A stretch of 64,000 bases of DNA from Sabellastarte sp. h YS-2021. Lineage: Eukaryota; Annelida; Polychaeta; Sabellida; Sabellidae. The position numbers and the translations under genes are program-made. Below the pieces are notes generated by a model. It was not told the DNA's origin. It saw nothing but the letters and a program-made list of their open reading frames with translations, and made no database searches. Of this stretch, positions 33,760-45,692 are shown piece by piece (within the stretch, counting starts at the first letter, position 1; every line of letters starts with the position of its first letter). The stretch is from NCBI GenBank assembly GCA_964017235.1, contig OZ024934.1, forward strand, positions 85,526,706 through 85,590,705. The letters are read 5' to 3'.

Positions 33760-36700
33760 GTATGAATATATGAATATTTTTTGCTTCAAAATATAGTGTT
33801 TTAGATAGTCATTAAAAAAAGATTAAGGGGTTCAGTTTGTAATATTTTTTGAGTAATGTCACAGAATGTTTATCTAGTAATCAGGTAACTTTTATCAAAA
33901 TGACATCAGTTTCTCATGTGTATATGAGTACATTATTTGAAATACCCCTCTGGATCTGCTGGAGCCACCTTTTGAACATTATGAGTGAATTTTTATACAC
34001 CGATCATTCTCTGATAGAAAAAGCAAATGAAGCTGATCTAAATAGTTGTCAAGAACAATTTTTAAATAGGAATATCATTTTGAGTTATGTGTACATAAGC
34101 TGGCACATATTCTGTTATTTTGTTTGTAATTTTTATTGCGTAAAATAGCCTTACCTTATCCTCACAAGTGCTTGTTTGGTTTTGTGGAGCAAAAACGTAT
34201 CGACCGACAAGAATTTTTTTAAGGAATATTCTTGTCACAAGAGGTGACCCCTTTGTCTGCGCATGTCCGCGCATGCGCCGTACTCATTGTCGACGGGTAA
34301 TTGTCGAGAGATCTTCATTATATTTTTGGTCGATATGGGAGCAACACGTATTTTCTTTTATTATCGTCCATTCACAGACGAAGATCTATGAAGTTTTGAA
34401 GCGTGCAAGCGTGCACCTACCTGTATTTATCCATTATTCGACTGGTACTACCACTATTCTGCCTCCTTGTCCTGAAAAGGGTCAGAATTAGATGTGCAAG
34501 AAGATGTTGCTGTAAAGTCTTCAGTGGAAGACGTGTATATCTTCGGCTGTACTCACCCATTATTCGACTGGAACTTCCTCCGTGTCGATGAAAAGGTATG
34601 CAGAGAGGAGCTCCCATAGTTTTCAGTGGAAAACTGCTTTATTGTCCCTTTATTGATGGCATAACATGAGTATTAGCGTATGCTCGAAAACAAAGAAGAA
34701 AGAATGCAGTTGTCTTGGCAACGGAGGTCGTAGATTCTTTACTGTGGGTGGAGCGCCACTCTGGTACAGTAACAGGTCTCCCTCCAAAAGAACGACTACA
34801 GAAGCATATCCACTGATCCTTGTAGTTATTAAGGACAGGTTACCTTCATTTGCTGTAGATTTAGATGCAGTTCCAACAGACATCTTTGGGGCAGTATGTG
34901 CACTGCTTGTCTTTTCAGCCCTGATGAAGAATTGAACCTTCCTATGACCATGTCTCCAATGGAAGGAATACTGTGACTTTTGAGTTAATTCTTCTGCAAA
35001 CTCAACGAAGATCAATCAATGCCTAAGAACTGTGGCTGGCTGAGATATGGTGTTGAAGTCCTTGCTTCCAACCTTCACGAGTGTATTTTGCATGGTTTAT
35101 ACAGGACAGGGGCTATGTCCAGTAATTTTGTCCTACTAACTACAACATATCATCGTAACACTCTTCCTAGTTTACCAGGAGAGAGGGATTCAGAAGAACG
35201 TGGCTACATTAATGCAAGTCACCATGGAGGCTCTTCTTGCAGAAGTTACTGGCAGTGATGGGAGATTTTCATTGCCATCCCAGAGTTGTGCGAATCTTGA
35301 GACGGAGTTGGCGAATTACTCCCCAATCGAATTCACCAATGCCTGTACTACCCACAATGCAAAGCGATGACGTCAGACAGGAAAACATGGCTGCAGTACT
35401 AAATATACCGCTTAAATGCTTCAAAAGAAAGCGATTCATCCACTCAACAATTGCAGAACTACAGGTTCCTATGGCAGTTTATTTCTTGTATAGAAACTCG
35501 ACTAATGACGACCTCTGATACATCTCAGTGTCCTGAATTGATCTAGCTACGTCTTCAACGGTCACGGCCCACGAGTGAAGTTCGTTTACTATGTCAATAA
35601 ATACCTGCTTGTCGCATCATTTAAACTGGAGACAGCAGAAATTATTAAAAATTCGGTTACAAAAGATGCGTTCTTCTATGTACCGATTCACAGGTCTCTC
35701 AACATCTACTTCAGTTTATTGTACACGGTCAAACCTATCAGTTTAAAGCATTATGAAATTCGGGTTAGCGACCCCTCTACAGTATCATGCGCGTAATAAA
35801 GAGGCAAATCTCATTCTTCAGTCTCACGGAATAGGAGTTCACCATATACCTGGACCACTGGTTGTTAAGTGTATGTAGAAGACACCAGTATTGGGTTCAG
35901 ATCAAAGAACTCATCCAATTATTCAACAACTGGCTTCGTGATATCGATTTCCTAGGTTACCACTGCATTTTGGTACCAGGAAATTTCTTTCACCTTATAC
36001 CTAGACTACTGGTTGTTTAGTGTACGTAAAAGACACCAGTATTGGGTTCAAACCAAAGAACTCATCCAATTATTCATCAACTGGGCCTCGTTATATCGAT
36101 TTCCTGGGTGACCACTGCATTTTGGTACCAGGAAGTTTCTTTCTACCTCGAAAAAATTAAATACCTGAGAATCTATTCAAGTCATGGCGATCTCATCACA
36201 GTTAACCTCAAGGTTGCTTATATCCCAGGTAGGGATACCAGCATCTTTGGAAAAGACTATACCAATGGGTCAGTTATGTATGTGTGCCTTTCAGTGGTAT
36301 CTAGAAAAAACTGGCAATATCTCCAGTCACTAGTTGTGAGAATTCCTGTTTCAAATCCTTCTGAAAAAGCATATTCACTGGTGGAAAATGCCAAAAAATG
36401 GGAAATAGGATGCCTTTCTATACACAGGTGCACAATTCCCTTATTTTCGTAGATGCATTAAACCAGGGTTGATGATCCTAGCTATAAGCATTACAGTTAG
36501 TGGCTTTGGACAGTTAAAAATGTATATATTACATTTCAATGTCATACAGCTGAAGGCAGTGTGTTCAGCCCTTAAAAACCTTCAAGACAAATTCCACACA
36601 AAAGAATTCTGATAACATCAGACAACACCACTGTGTTCGGTTATCTGAACAAACAAGGGGGGGGGGAGCGTATACCTCCTAGTTGGCGCAGCTTGGCCTA

Positions 36701-39525
36701 CTGCAATCCTTGAAATATACTCATAACAGACATATTCTTGGTTGCTTAAAGGTCATACTCAACATCATCTCCAGAAGGGATAAAGGTTTGGCGCATCCTG
36801 GCCTACTACAATCCTTGAAATATACTCATAAGAGACAGAAATATTCTGGGGTTACTTAAATGTCATGCTCAATGATCTCTACAGAAGTGACAAAAGTAAT
36901 ATGTACAGAATGGTTCTTACTCCCTTTATGGTTCTAGACAACGTGCAAGTTTGGCACAAATCAACAATAGGTGTTTTATGCAGGTATGCTGCATCTTGGC
37001 CTACTGCAATCCTTGAAATATTCTCATATGAGCCAGATATATTCAGGGTTGCCTAGATGTCATGACAGCCTCTCCACAAAGAACGAAATAATACAGACAG
37101 GAGAGTCTTCATCTTTAATATTCTATTTGATTTACATAGTTTGTCAAATACCAATGGTAGAGATGTTTGCCACCAATATCAGTCATAAACCTCCATTCTA
37201 TGTTGCCAGTCCCGGATGCAGAGGCTCTGAACACATATGAATTAAACATCTTGTTGGAGGTTCTGGACGGCTAGGCCTTTTGTCCTATACCACTTATTCC
37301 AAAAAGTCATTGAACAAGTGAACACCAGGTGCAAAATGATTGTAGTGGCCCCTTGGTGGCCCATGATACATTGGCTTTGGGGTCTGGTGAGTCATTCAAC
37401 CAAACCTCCATTACAGCTACTTCACTGGTCTCAGAAACAGCCATTCAGTCAGAAATACCATCTGAATCTGTTGCATTGGCACCTTCATGCTTGGCACCTT
37501 AACACCACTCAGAATCTCTTATCTCATTCTCTGGGCAAGGGATAGAGAGATTTAGGGCATCTCAAGGACCCTCATCTTGGAATGCATGAGTCATGATGGG
37601 CCATTTTGAGCTCTGGTACCCACAGAATAAAGTGGCCATCTCAGAGCCTACGGTCTCAATTATACCAGATTTTTTGATCCATTTGCTTGCAAAAATCTGA
37701 AACCTGTCGCTATTGTTGGCTTTGCAGCAGCCATAGCTGATCATCAGGAGTTGCGCCAAAGCCTGCATCTTTATAGGCCTATTGCAAGTGTTATAGAGGG
37801 AAGTCCACTGCTAACAGAGGTGCAGCATCAAGGGATTTGCCTTTGCTTCTCTTGGTTTTCACAAAAGGCTCCTTATTAACCTTTAAAAGAAGGTCAGTCT
37901 AAAGAAGTTTGACTTGCAAGACTGTTGCAATGCCATTGGAAGTGTATTCTGGGACTTTGGCTCCTTCAGACACAAGCCTCATAGGAAGGAGTTTACAGTT
38001 CTCCCTCCTACCTACCTTTTCAGCAAGGACCTATTAGCCTCAGTTGGTCTAGATTACCTCCAGTGGTCACTTCAGCTCCAGATCCTTCCTGAACTCAAAT
38101 TGCCTGGACTCTTGATTCGTTGTCCTCTTACAGCACTTAGATCCTTCCTGGACTGGACTACTGCTTGGAGAAAAGGGAAAGTCTCCTTCTCCTGCCTTTT
38201 AGCAAGAATCAGTTGGCTTCTGATGGCCCAGATGGCTCAAACCAGTGGTCATTCCAGATCACAAACCTTTCTTGAGCTGATGTGACACTCTGCTCTCTTA
38301 CAGTGCTTAGTTACTATCAGGACAGTACAAATACTTCAAGGAGGGGAAGAATCTTGCTCATATCTTTTAAGGAAGTCTTGATGGAGATATCTTGAGTTCT
38401 GCTATCTCTTCCTGGATCAATCTGGCTGCATGATTAGATTGCCAGTCCTTTAATTTTGATTCTCAGAATCTATACTTTGAGACACATATTAGATCCATTG
38501 CTGCCTTTTTAGTTTCCAAGAGTGGGGTCTTACCTGAGCAGATATCAAACTCTTGTTATGGGAAGACCCACATTTCTTTACTACATTCTACTCGAAGATG
38601 TAGCTTGGCAATCCCATGACCAGTCCATGAACAAATTGGGCCTTGTGGATTCGCCTCAGCATGTAGTCAATTTTTGTGTATTTATACATGTTATTGATAT
38701 GACTCGCATATTTATGTTCTCTCCAGTTATACAAGTCTTGTGTCACTGACATATGTCTTTCTTGGCTTACATATGGCCCCATATCTGCAGTTTATGCAGT
38801 TCAGTTTGCCTGCTTGGAGATATTCTCATTGTCAGATGATGACATCTTGTTTGGGGAGTCATGCAGCCATCTCCGGCCAATACCGGGTGATGGTTAATAC
38901 TGGTATATGATTTGTTGTAAAATTGTCTACAACAGCAACAGCAGCAACAATGACGACCACATCATGGATCTCTTGTTGAGGTTAGCAAATTACTTATCTG
39001 TGTTCAAGAAGTAATATATAACCTAAGATGTGGATTATGGAAGCTTATCTTATCCTCTTATCAGTGCTTTATTTGGTGACCCCTTGTCTGTCAATCATCT
39101 AACAGTGTGGCCAAAACAAATACCCTCCACCTGTTATGGTTGTATTCAAGCACTTGTGAGGATAAGGTAAGGCTATTTTACGCAATAAAATGTAACAAAT
39201 TTTATTGTAATTTAACTTTTTACAAGTTAAATACTTACCTTATCCTCACAAGGATAAACCCACCCTACCTCCCCGCATAATTTGTTTTCTGGGGACCAAA
39301 AATACAATGAAGATCTCTCGACAATTACCCGTCGACAATGAGTACGGCGCATGCGCGGACATGCGCAGACAAAGGGGTCACCTCTTGTGACAAGAATATT
39401 CCTTAAAAAAATTCTTGTCGGTCGATACGTTTTTGCTCCACAAAACCAAACAAGCACTTGTGAGGATAAGGTAAGTATTTAACTTGTAAAAAGTTAAATT
39501 ACAATAAAATTTGTTACAATTTCAG
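33760..39525. other. Intron 12 (about 5.8 kb), mostly one DIRS-like element
   Basis: GT-AG intron, phase 2. The first about 370 bp is host sequence. From 34131 to 39518 it is a DIRS-like retroelement, leaving only about 7 host bases (atttcag, allowing for end uncertainty) before exon 13. Confidence 0.85.
34131..39518 (+). mobile_element. DIRS-like tyrosine-recombinase retroelement (fossil)
   Basis: About 5.4 kb. Inverted terminal repeats of about 180 bp lie at 34150-34333 and 39294-39476. An internal complementary region (39145-39250) joins the complements of both outer edges; this arrangement is specific to DIRS elements. The interior shows decayed gag/pol-like remnants, including an RNase H-like phrase (ITSDNTTVFGYLNKQGG) near 36617 and the DIRS-typical VVAPWWP near 37345. 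There are internal direct duplications (about 145 bp at 35850-36130, and a 'cttggcctactgcaatcctt' segment three times). No frame exceeds about 136 codons, so it is broken many times over and looks old. It is in the same orientation as the gene. Confidence 0.8.
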
Positions 39526-39713
39526 CGCATTTGCCCTGCAAATTGGGAACCTTGCACCGACGAAGGTTCTGGCTGTCACAGAGAGGGGAAGTGCCAATGC
39601 CTTCTTTCATAATGAACAGCAACAGCTCCTAATCACTGAGGGGAATGCACTTGCCGACAGTCTCCAAGGTTATGTCAGTTTTATGACGACCTGTGTCAAC
39701 TTTCACACCCAAA
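39526..39713 (+). CDS. ARHGAP35: p190RhoGAP exon 13: pG2, later part
   Basis: Residues 872-934. AFALQIGNLAPTKVLAVTERGSAN corresponds to vertebrate [42 protein letters not shown] follows [20 protein letters not shown]. These equivalences place it firmly after exon 12. The donor ACCCAAA|gtgagt is near consensus, phase 1. The acceptor ttgttacaatttcag has a poor polypyrimidine tract because a retroelement end sits 7 bases upstream. Confidence 0.94.
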
Positions 39714-40324
39714 GTGAGTACTTCATCTTATTGTGTAAACTCTTACCCAATCAGTGTTATCATTGGGCTTCTCCTCCATACATGTGTCTTTAAAGCTCAT
39801 GATAATGGGGTCAAAATCAGTCATTACCAGGGAAATGATCAGACATGGTAAGCATAGTTCATGCCCTGCCAGTTTGTAGTTTTTATGTCAGCTGACTTGT
39901 CAGTCAGCTGACATTATGTCGTCACTCTGCGGCGTGGGCGTACGCGTCCGTGTGAACAACTTCTCCTCCAAAACTACAAGGCCTAGAGACGTGCTGTTTT
40001 TTTTAAAAGATACCTTATCTATCGAGGATGAAAAATTGTTCAAGGCATGCAAATCTGTCCGTTCGTCTGTTTGCTAGAGACATTACAAGGGGGGTACCCC
40101 CACCAAAAGTGTGAAAATTTCAACACTTAATCACAATTTACTCAGTGACTATTGCAGGGATTTCTCTCATATCTTGCATATATGTACTAGGCCACAGGTA
40201 GATTCTCTTATGTGAGTATGAGACCTGGATCTGTCTTACTTTTTTTTTAATAAATTTTTTTAATAATTTTTAATGCATTAAAATTCAGGAAATCATGCAC
40301 AAAATCATTTATAACTTGAAAAGT

Positions 40325-43300
40325 GTTGCATTTAGAGCATTTTGTTAAAATGTGTTATTCAGCTACTTTTTTCATAGCTACAATATGGTGAGTAAGTTGG
40401 GTGCCTGTCTCAATAGCTAAGTGAGTAATAGCTACTTTTGGGCTTTTCAGTAACTTCCATCATGAGTAAAATCACTTGTAACTTAAAAACTATTGCATTT
40501 AGAGAATTTCGTATAAATATGTTATTCAGCTACTTTTGGGTCAGCTATAACATAGTAAAATTTTAGACCTGTAGCTCATGGCATAGCTGAGTAATAGCTA
40601 CTTTTAGGTTATCACTGTTGAGTAAATCGCTTATAACTTCAAAACTATTGCATTTAGAGAATTTCGTATAAATATGTTATTCAGCTACTTTTGGGTCAGC
40701 TATAACATAGTAAAATTTCAGCACTGTTGCTCATGTCATAGCTGAGTAATAGCTACTTTTAGGTTATCACTGTTGAGTAAATCGCTTATAACTTGGAAAC
40801 TATTGCATTTACAGTATTTTGTTTCAATATGTTATTCACCTATTTTGGGATCAGCTATAACATAGTGAAGTTTCAGATCTGTGGCTCATTGCATAGCTGA
40901 GTAATAGCTACTTTGAAGTTCTCACTATTGAGTAAATCACTTGTAACTTAAAACCTATTGCATTTAGAGAATTTCGTATAAATATGTTATTCAGCTACTT
41001 TTGGGTCAGCTATAACATAGTAAAATTTCAGACCTGTAGCTCATGGCATAGCCGAGTAATAGCTACTTTTAGGTTATCACTGTTGAGTAAATCGCTTATA
41101 ACTTGGAAACTATTGCATTTACAGTATTTCGTTTCAATATGTTATTCAGCTACTTTTGGGTCAGCTATAACATAGTAAAATTTCAGACCTGTAGCTCATG
41201 GCATAGCTGAGTAATAGCTACTTTTAGGTCATCACTATTGAGTAAATCAGTTGTAACTTGAAAACTATTGCATTTACAGTATTTTGCTTAAATATGTTGT
41301 TCACCTACTTTTGGGTCAGCTATAACATAGTGAAATTTCAGACCTGTAGCTCATTGCATAGCTGAGTAATAACTATTTTGAGGTTGTCACTATTGAATAA
41401 ATCAGTTGTAATTGCAAAACTATTGCATTTAGAGAATTTCGTATAAATATGTTATTCAGCTACTTTTGGGCCAGCTATAACATAGTGAAATTTCAGATCT
41501 GTAGGTCATGGCATAGCTGAGTAATAGCTACTTTGAAGTTCTCACTATTGAGTAAATCAGTTGTAATTGCAAAACTATTGCATTTAGAGAAGTTAGTATA
41601 AATATGTTATTCAGCTACTTTTGGGTCAGCTATAACATAGTAAAATTTCAGACCTGTAGCTCACGGCATAGCTGAGTAATAGCTACTTTTAGGTCATCAC
41701 TATTGAGTAAATCAGTTGGAACTTGAAAACTATTGCATGTACAGTATTTTGCTTAAATACGTTGTTCACCTACTTTTGGGTCAGCTATAACATAGTAAAA
41801 TTTCAGACCTGTAGCTCATGGCATAGCTGAGTAATAGCTACTTTGAGGTTATCACTGTTGAGTAAATCGCTTATAACTTGGAAATTATTGCATTTACAGT
41901 ATTTCGTTTCAATATGTTATTCAGCTACTTTTGGGTCAGCTATAACATAGTAAAATTTCAGACCTGTAGCTCATGGCATAGCTGAGTAATAGCTACTTTT
42001 AGGTCATCACTATTGAGTAAATCAGTTATAACTTGAAAACTATTGCATTTACAGTATTTTGCTTAAATATGTTGTTCACCTACTTTTGGGTCAGCTATAA
42101 CATAGTAAAATTTCAGACCTGTAGCTCATTGCATAGCTGAGTAATAAGTACTTTGAGGTTGTCACTATTGAGTAAATCAGTTGTAATTGCAAAACTATTG
42201 CATTTAGAGAATTTCGTATAAATATGTTATTCAGCTACTTTTGGGCCAGCTATAACATAGTGAAATTTCAGATCTGTAGGTCATGGCATAGCTGAGTAAT
42301 AGCTACTTTGAAGTTCTCACTATTGAGTAAATCAGTTGTAATTGCAAAACTATTGCATTTAGAGAAGTTAGTATAAATATGTTATTCAGCTACTTTTGGG
42401 TCAGCTATAACATAGTAAAATTTCAGACCTGTAGCTCATGGCATAGCTGAGTAATAGCTACTTTTAGGTTATCACTATTGAGTAAATCAGTTGGAACTTG
42501 AAAACTATTGCATGTACAGTATTTTGCTTAAATATGTTGTTCACCTACTTTTGGGTCAGCTATAACATAGTAAAATTTCAGACCTGTAGCTCATGGCATA
42601 GCTGAGTAATAGCTACTTTGAGGTTATCACTGTTGAGTAAATCGCTTGTAACTTGGAAATTATTGCATTTAGAGTATTTTGTTTCAATATGTTATTCACC
42701 TATTTTGGGGTCAGCTATAACATAGTGAAGTTCCAGACCTGTGACTCATTGCATAGCTGAGTAATAGCTACTTTGAAGTTCTCAATGTTGAGTAAATCAC
42801 TTATAATTTGAAAACTATTGCATTTAGAGAATTTAGTATAAATATGTTATTCAGCTACCTTTGGGTCAGCTATAACATAGTAAAATTTCAGACCTGTAGC
42901 TCATGGCATAGCTGAGTAATAGCTACTTTTAGGTTATCACTGTTGAGTAAATCACTTATAACTTGGAAACTATTGCATTTACAGTATTTTGTTTCAATAT
43001 GTTATTCACCTATTTTGGGGTCAGCTATAACATAGTGAAGTTCCAGACCTGTGGCTCATTGCATAGCTGAGTAATAGCTACTTTGAAGTTCTCACTGTTG
43101 AGTAAATCAGTTGTAATTGGAAAACTATTGCCTTTACAGAAATTTGTGCAAATATGTTATTCAGCTACTTTTGGGTCAGCTATAACATAGTGAAATTACA
43201 GACCTGTAGCTCATGGCACAACTGAGCAATAGCTATTCTCAGGCACTGACTGTTGAGTAAATCGGCTATAACTTGAAAAATATTGCATTTGGAGTATTTT

Positions 43301-43740
43301 GTTAAAATATATTGTTCACCTACTTTTGGGTTAGCTATAACATAGTGAAATTACAGACCTATAGCTCATGGCATAGCGGAGCAATAGCTATTTTCAGGTT
43401 CTCACTATTGAGTAAATCAGTTGTAACTTGAAAACTATTGCATTTACAGTATTTTGCTTAAATATGTTGTTCACCTACTTTTAGGTCAGCTATAACGGAG
43501 CAAAAATTCAGACTTGTAGCTCATTGCATAGCTGAGTAATAGTTACTTTGAGGTTCTCACTCTTGAGTAAATCAGTTGTAACTTGAAAACTATTACATTT
43601 AGAGTATTTTGTTAAATATGTTATTCACAGACGTTTTGGTCAGCTATAACATAGTGAAATTGCAGACCTCTATGTCATGGCATAGCTGAGCAATAGCTTC
43701 TTTCAGGTTCTCACTGTTGAGTAAATCATTGTATCCAACC
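40325..43740 (+). repeat. Tandem array, 155-bp unit, about 22 copies
   Basis: The marker cagctataacatag recurs at 40542, 40697, 40852, 41007, 41162 and 41317, exactly 155 bases apart, and on to about 43650. Units share aactattgcattta, gttattcagctacttttggg and gcatagctgagtaatagcta. Alternating sub-types (tcagctactt against tcacctactt; gtagctcatgg against gtggctcattg) suggest a higher-order repeat of several units. The outer units, especially at the right, are the most diverged. Confidence 0.92.
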
Positions 43741-44560
43741 TGTAGGAAATCATGGGCTGGGAATCTGTTAATATGGTCCGATTTGACCTTGGAACCCTCC
43801 TTCAAGGTCAAATGAGGATAGCCAAACATAAAAGTGCTTATAACTCGCTTAATATTGGTCCTAGAGGTTTGGAATGAAAACCAACCTATAGAAAATCATG
43901 AGCTGGGAATTTTTTGGTGTGGTCGGATTTCACCTTGGACCTCCTTCAAGGTCAAATGAGGATAGCCAAACTTAAAAGTGCTTATAACTCGCTTATTATT
44001 GGTCCTAGAGGTTTGGAATGGAAAACCAACCTATAGAAAATCATGGGCTGGGAATCTTTTGGTGTGGTCGGATTTCACCTTAGACCCCTCCTTCCAGGTC
44101 AAACGAAGATAGCCAAACTTAAAGTGCTTATAACTCGCGTATTATTGGTCTTGGAGGTTTGAGATGGTAAACCAACATATAGGAAATCATGGGCTGGGAT
44201 TCTTTTGGTGTGGTCAGATTTGACCTGGGACCCCTCCTTCAAGGTCAATTGAGGATAGCCAAACTTACAATTGCTTAGAACTCGCTTATTATTGGTCCTA
44301 CAGGTTTGGGATGGTAAACAAGCTACAGGAAATCATGGGCTGGGAATTTTTTTGTGTGGTCGGATTTGACCTTGGACCCCTCCGTCAAGGTCAAACAAGG
44401 ATAGCCAAACTTAAAAAGTGCCTATGACTCACTTATTATTGGTCCGAGAGGTTTGGGATGGTAAACCATCCTAAATTCTTTGGCTGGGAATCTTTTGGTA
44501 TGGTCAGATTTGACCTTTGGACCCCTTCTTCATGGTCGAACGAGGATATTGCATTTATAG
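43741..44560 (+). repeat. Tandem array, about 146-bp unit, about 5.5 copies
   Basis: Units contain aaatcatgggctgggaat, gtgtggtcggatttgacctt, aggatagccaaactta and ttattattggtcctagagg. Spacing is about 140-150 bp and more divergent than in the 155-bp array it follows. The wording resembles the body of the 20948-23785 family (ggcctgggaatctttt, gacctttgacccct), suggesting shared ancestry. Confidence 0.85.
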
Positions 44561-44989
44561 TATTTCTCTAAATATTTTTAACCTACTTTTTACACTTAAA
44601 CAATTACCTTGTTACTTTATTTCATAATACCATTTGCAGGGCACAACTTTTTTGTCCTTTTCTTCTGTCAGCTTCGGAATATCTTTCGAACATGCTGTTC
44701 AGTTACCATTTACTGTATTTCTGTACAGCCCTTTCCCTGATAATTATGCTTTCCTCTCATTATCACCATCACAAATCAAAAACATTCAGTCAGCTGACAC
44801 AGTGCCCGTTCACGGGCACTCTCCTCTTGTTCTATTAACGCAAAGGATAAATATATTTCGTACTGACATAATTGGAGCAAGAGTGTTTAACTCACTGGTT
44901 CAAATAAGACCATATGTCAAGAAATTTGTTTGTACTTGTTACTAAATTATTATTAGGGAAAGTTTTTGTTCCAGAACAAAAAGCTTATC

Positions 44990-45115
44990 AAATTCCAATT
45001 TTGGCATGTTTGTGGGTGTTATCTAGAAGAGTAAACAAACCAAACAGAGTTTGAACCACCGACCTCAGAGGTGGGAGGCAAGTGTGTTACTCTTTGGCCT
45101 CTTGACTAAAAATAA
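44990..45115 (-). mobile_element. tRNA-derived SINE (probable)
   Basis: On the minus strand the stretch reads GTCAAGAGGCCAAAGAGTAA, then CTTGCCTCCCACCTCTGAGG, then GGTGGTTCAAACTC. The last part is a clear pol III B box (GGTTCRANNCY, minus of 45048-45058), and the wording and spacing are those of tRNA-type SINE heads. The A box is degenerate. The tail and target duplication could not be defined, so the ends are approximate. Confidence 0.55.
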
Positions 45116-45466
45116 GTCATGTAAAACTTGCTATTGAACAAAGTAGAATCAGTGGAGGCAGACCCAGAGGCCTTTTTATTACTAGACCGCAAAAGACAAG
45201 CAAAGTGCTAATAACCCATTGTGATAAAGGAAAATTTCTAAAAAAAGAGCAAGTCAACTGTAGCACCAATATCCATTAAAAAATCTTATTATATTGCTTA
45301 TATAATATTTGGCAGTCAGACCCACATACTTTATGGTGTCCCCGGAACTCCAGTCAGTGCAAAAAAGTGTACTTAACACAAAACACAAATTTGGTGAATA
45401 AGCTTTGAGAGCATGGAAGCAATAACATAGCAGAACTAATTAGCACAATTTATTCATTCCTTGCAG

Positions 45467-45692
45467 CGGCCTCCTATACGCCTTTCTTCAAGGAATGTTG
45501 GGACAGGAAAACAGAAACTGAAACAACCTTTGAGTTCAATGAACAAACCACCTCCTACATGTCTAGTCACCATGGTAATGACAAATGGTTGGCCAACCGG
45601 CCGCCTGCTGCTCTGCCACATGAAGTCACAAATAGCCATCACACACGCAAAGATGCGTTTACCACCTTTGGCAAGGGATCCACCAGTAACAG
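45467..45692 (+). CDS. ARHGAP35: p190RhoGAP exon 14: end of pG2 and linker start
   Basis: Residues 935-1010. YTPFFKECWDRKTET corresponds to vertebrate FHPFFKDVVEKKNIIEAT, the last recognisable piece of pG2. The rest (NDKWLANRPPAALPHEV, then HHTRKDAFTTFGKGSTS) has no clear counterpart and looks like flexible linker. The frame is fixed by the split codon with exon 13. Donor AACAG|gtaacc, phase 2. The two overlapping open frames on either strand here are shadows. Confidence 0.9.

Larger units (their letters stand above)
39885..44826 (+). mobile_element. Helentron/pearl-like element with 155-bp and about 146-bp arrays
   Basis: cagtcagctgaca near the 5' end (39900-39913) is repeated just before the 3' end (44787-44799); because its core is palindromic it also reads as a subterminal inverted repeat. 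A perfect hairpin, agtgcccgttcacgggcact (44801-44820, 9-bp stem), is followed by ctcctctt. The head carries GCGTCCGTGTGAACAACTTC, like the heads of the related elements. No coding capacity. The architecture fits a non-autonomous Helentron; exact ends are uncertain. Confidence 0.65.
39714..45466. other. Intron 13 (about 5.8 kb)
   Basis: GT-AG intron, phase 1. It is dominated by the Helentron-like element with the 155-bp array (39885-44826). A tRNA-like SINE on the minus strand follows near 44990-45115. 45116-45466 is single-copy and ends at the exon 14 acceptor cattccttgcag. Confidence 0.85.

Noticed and set aside
40325-43740. CRISPR-like appearance of regularly spaced repeats
   Set aside because: The whole 155-bp unit is conserved, there are no variable spacers, and the setting is a metazoan intron; this is a satellite-type array.
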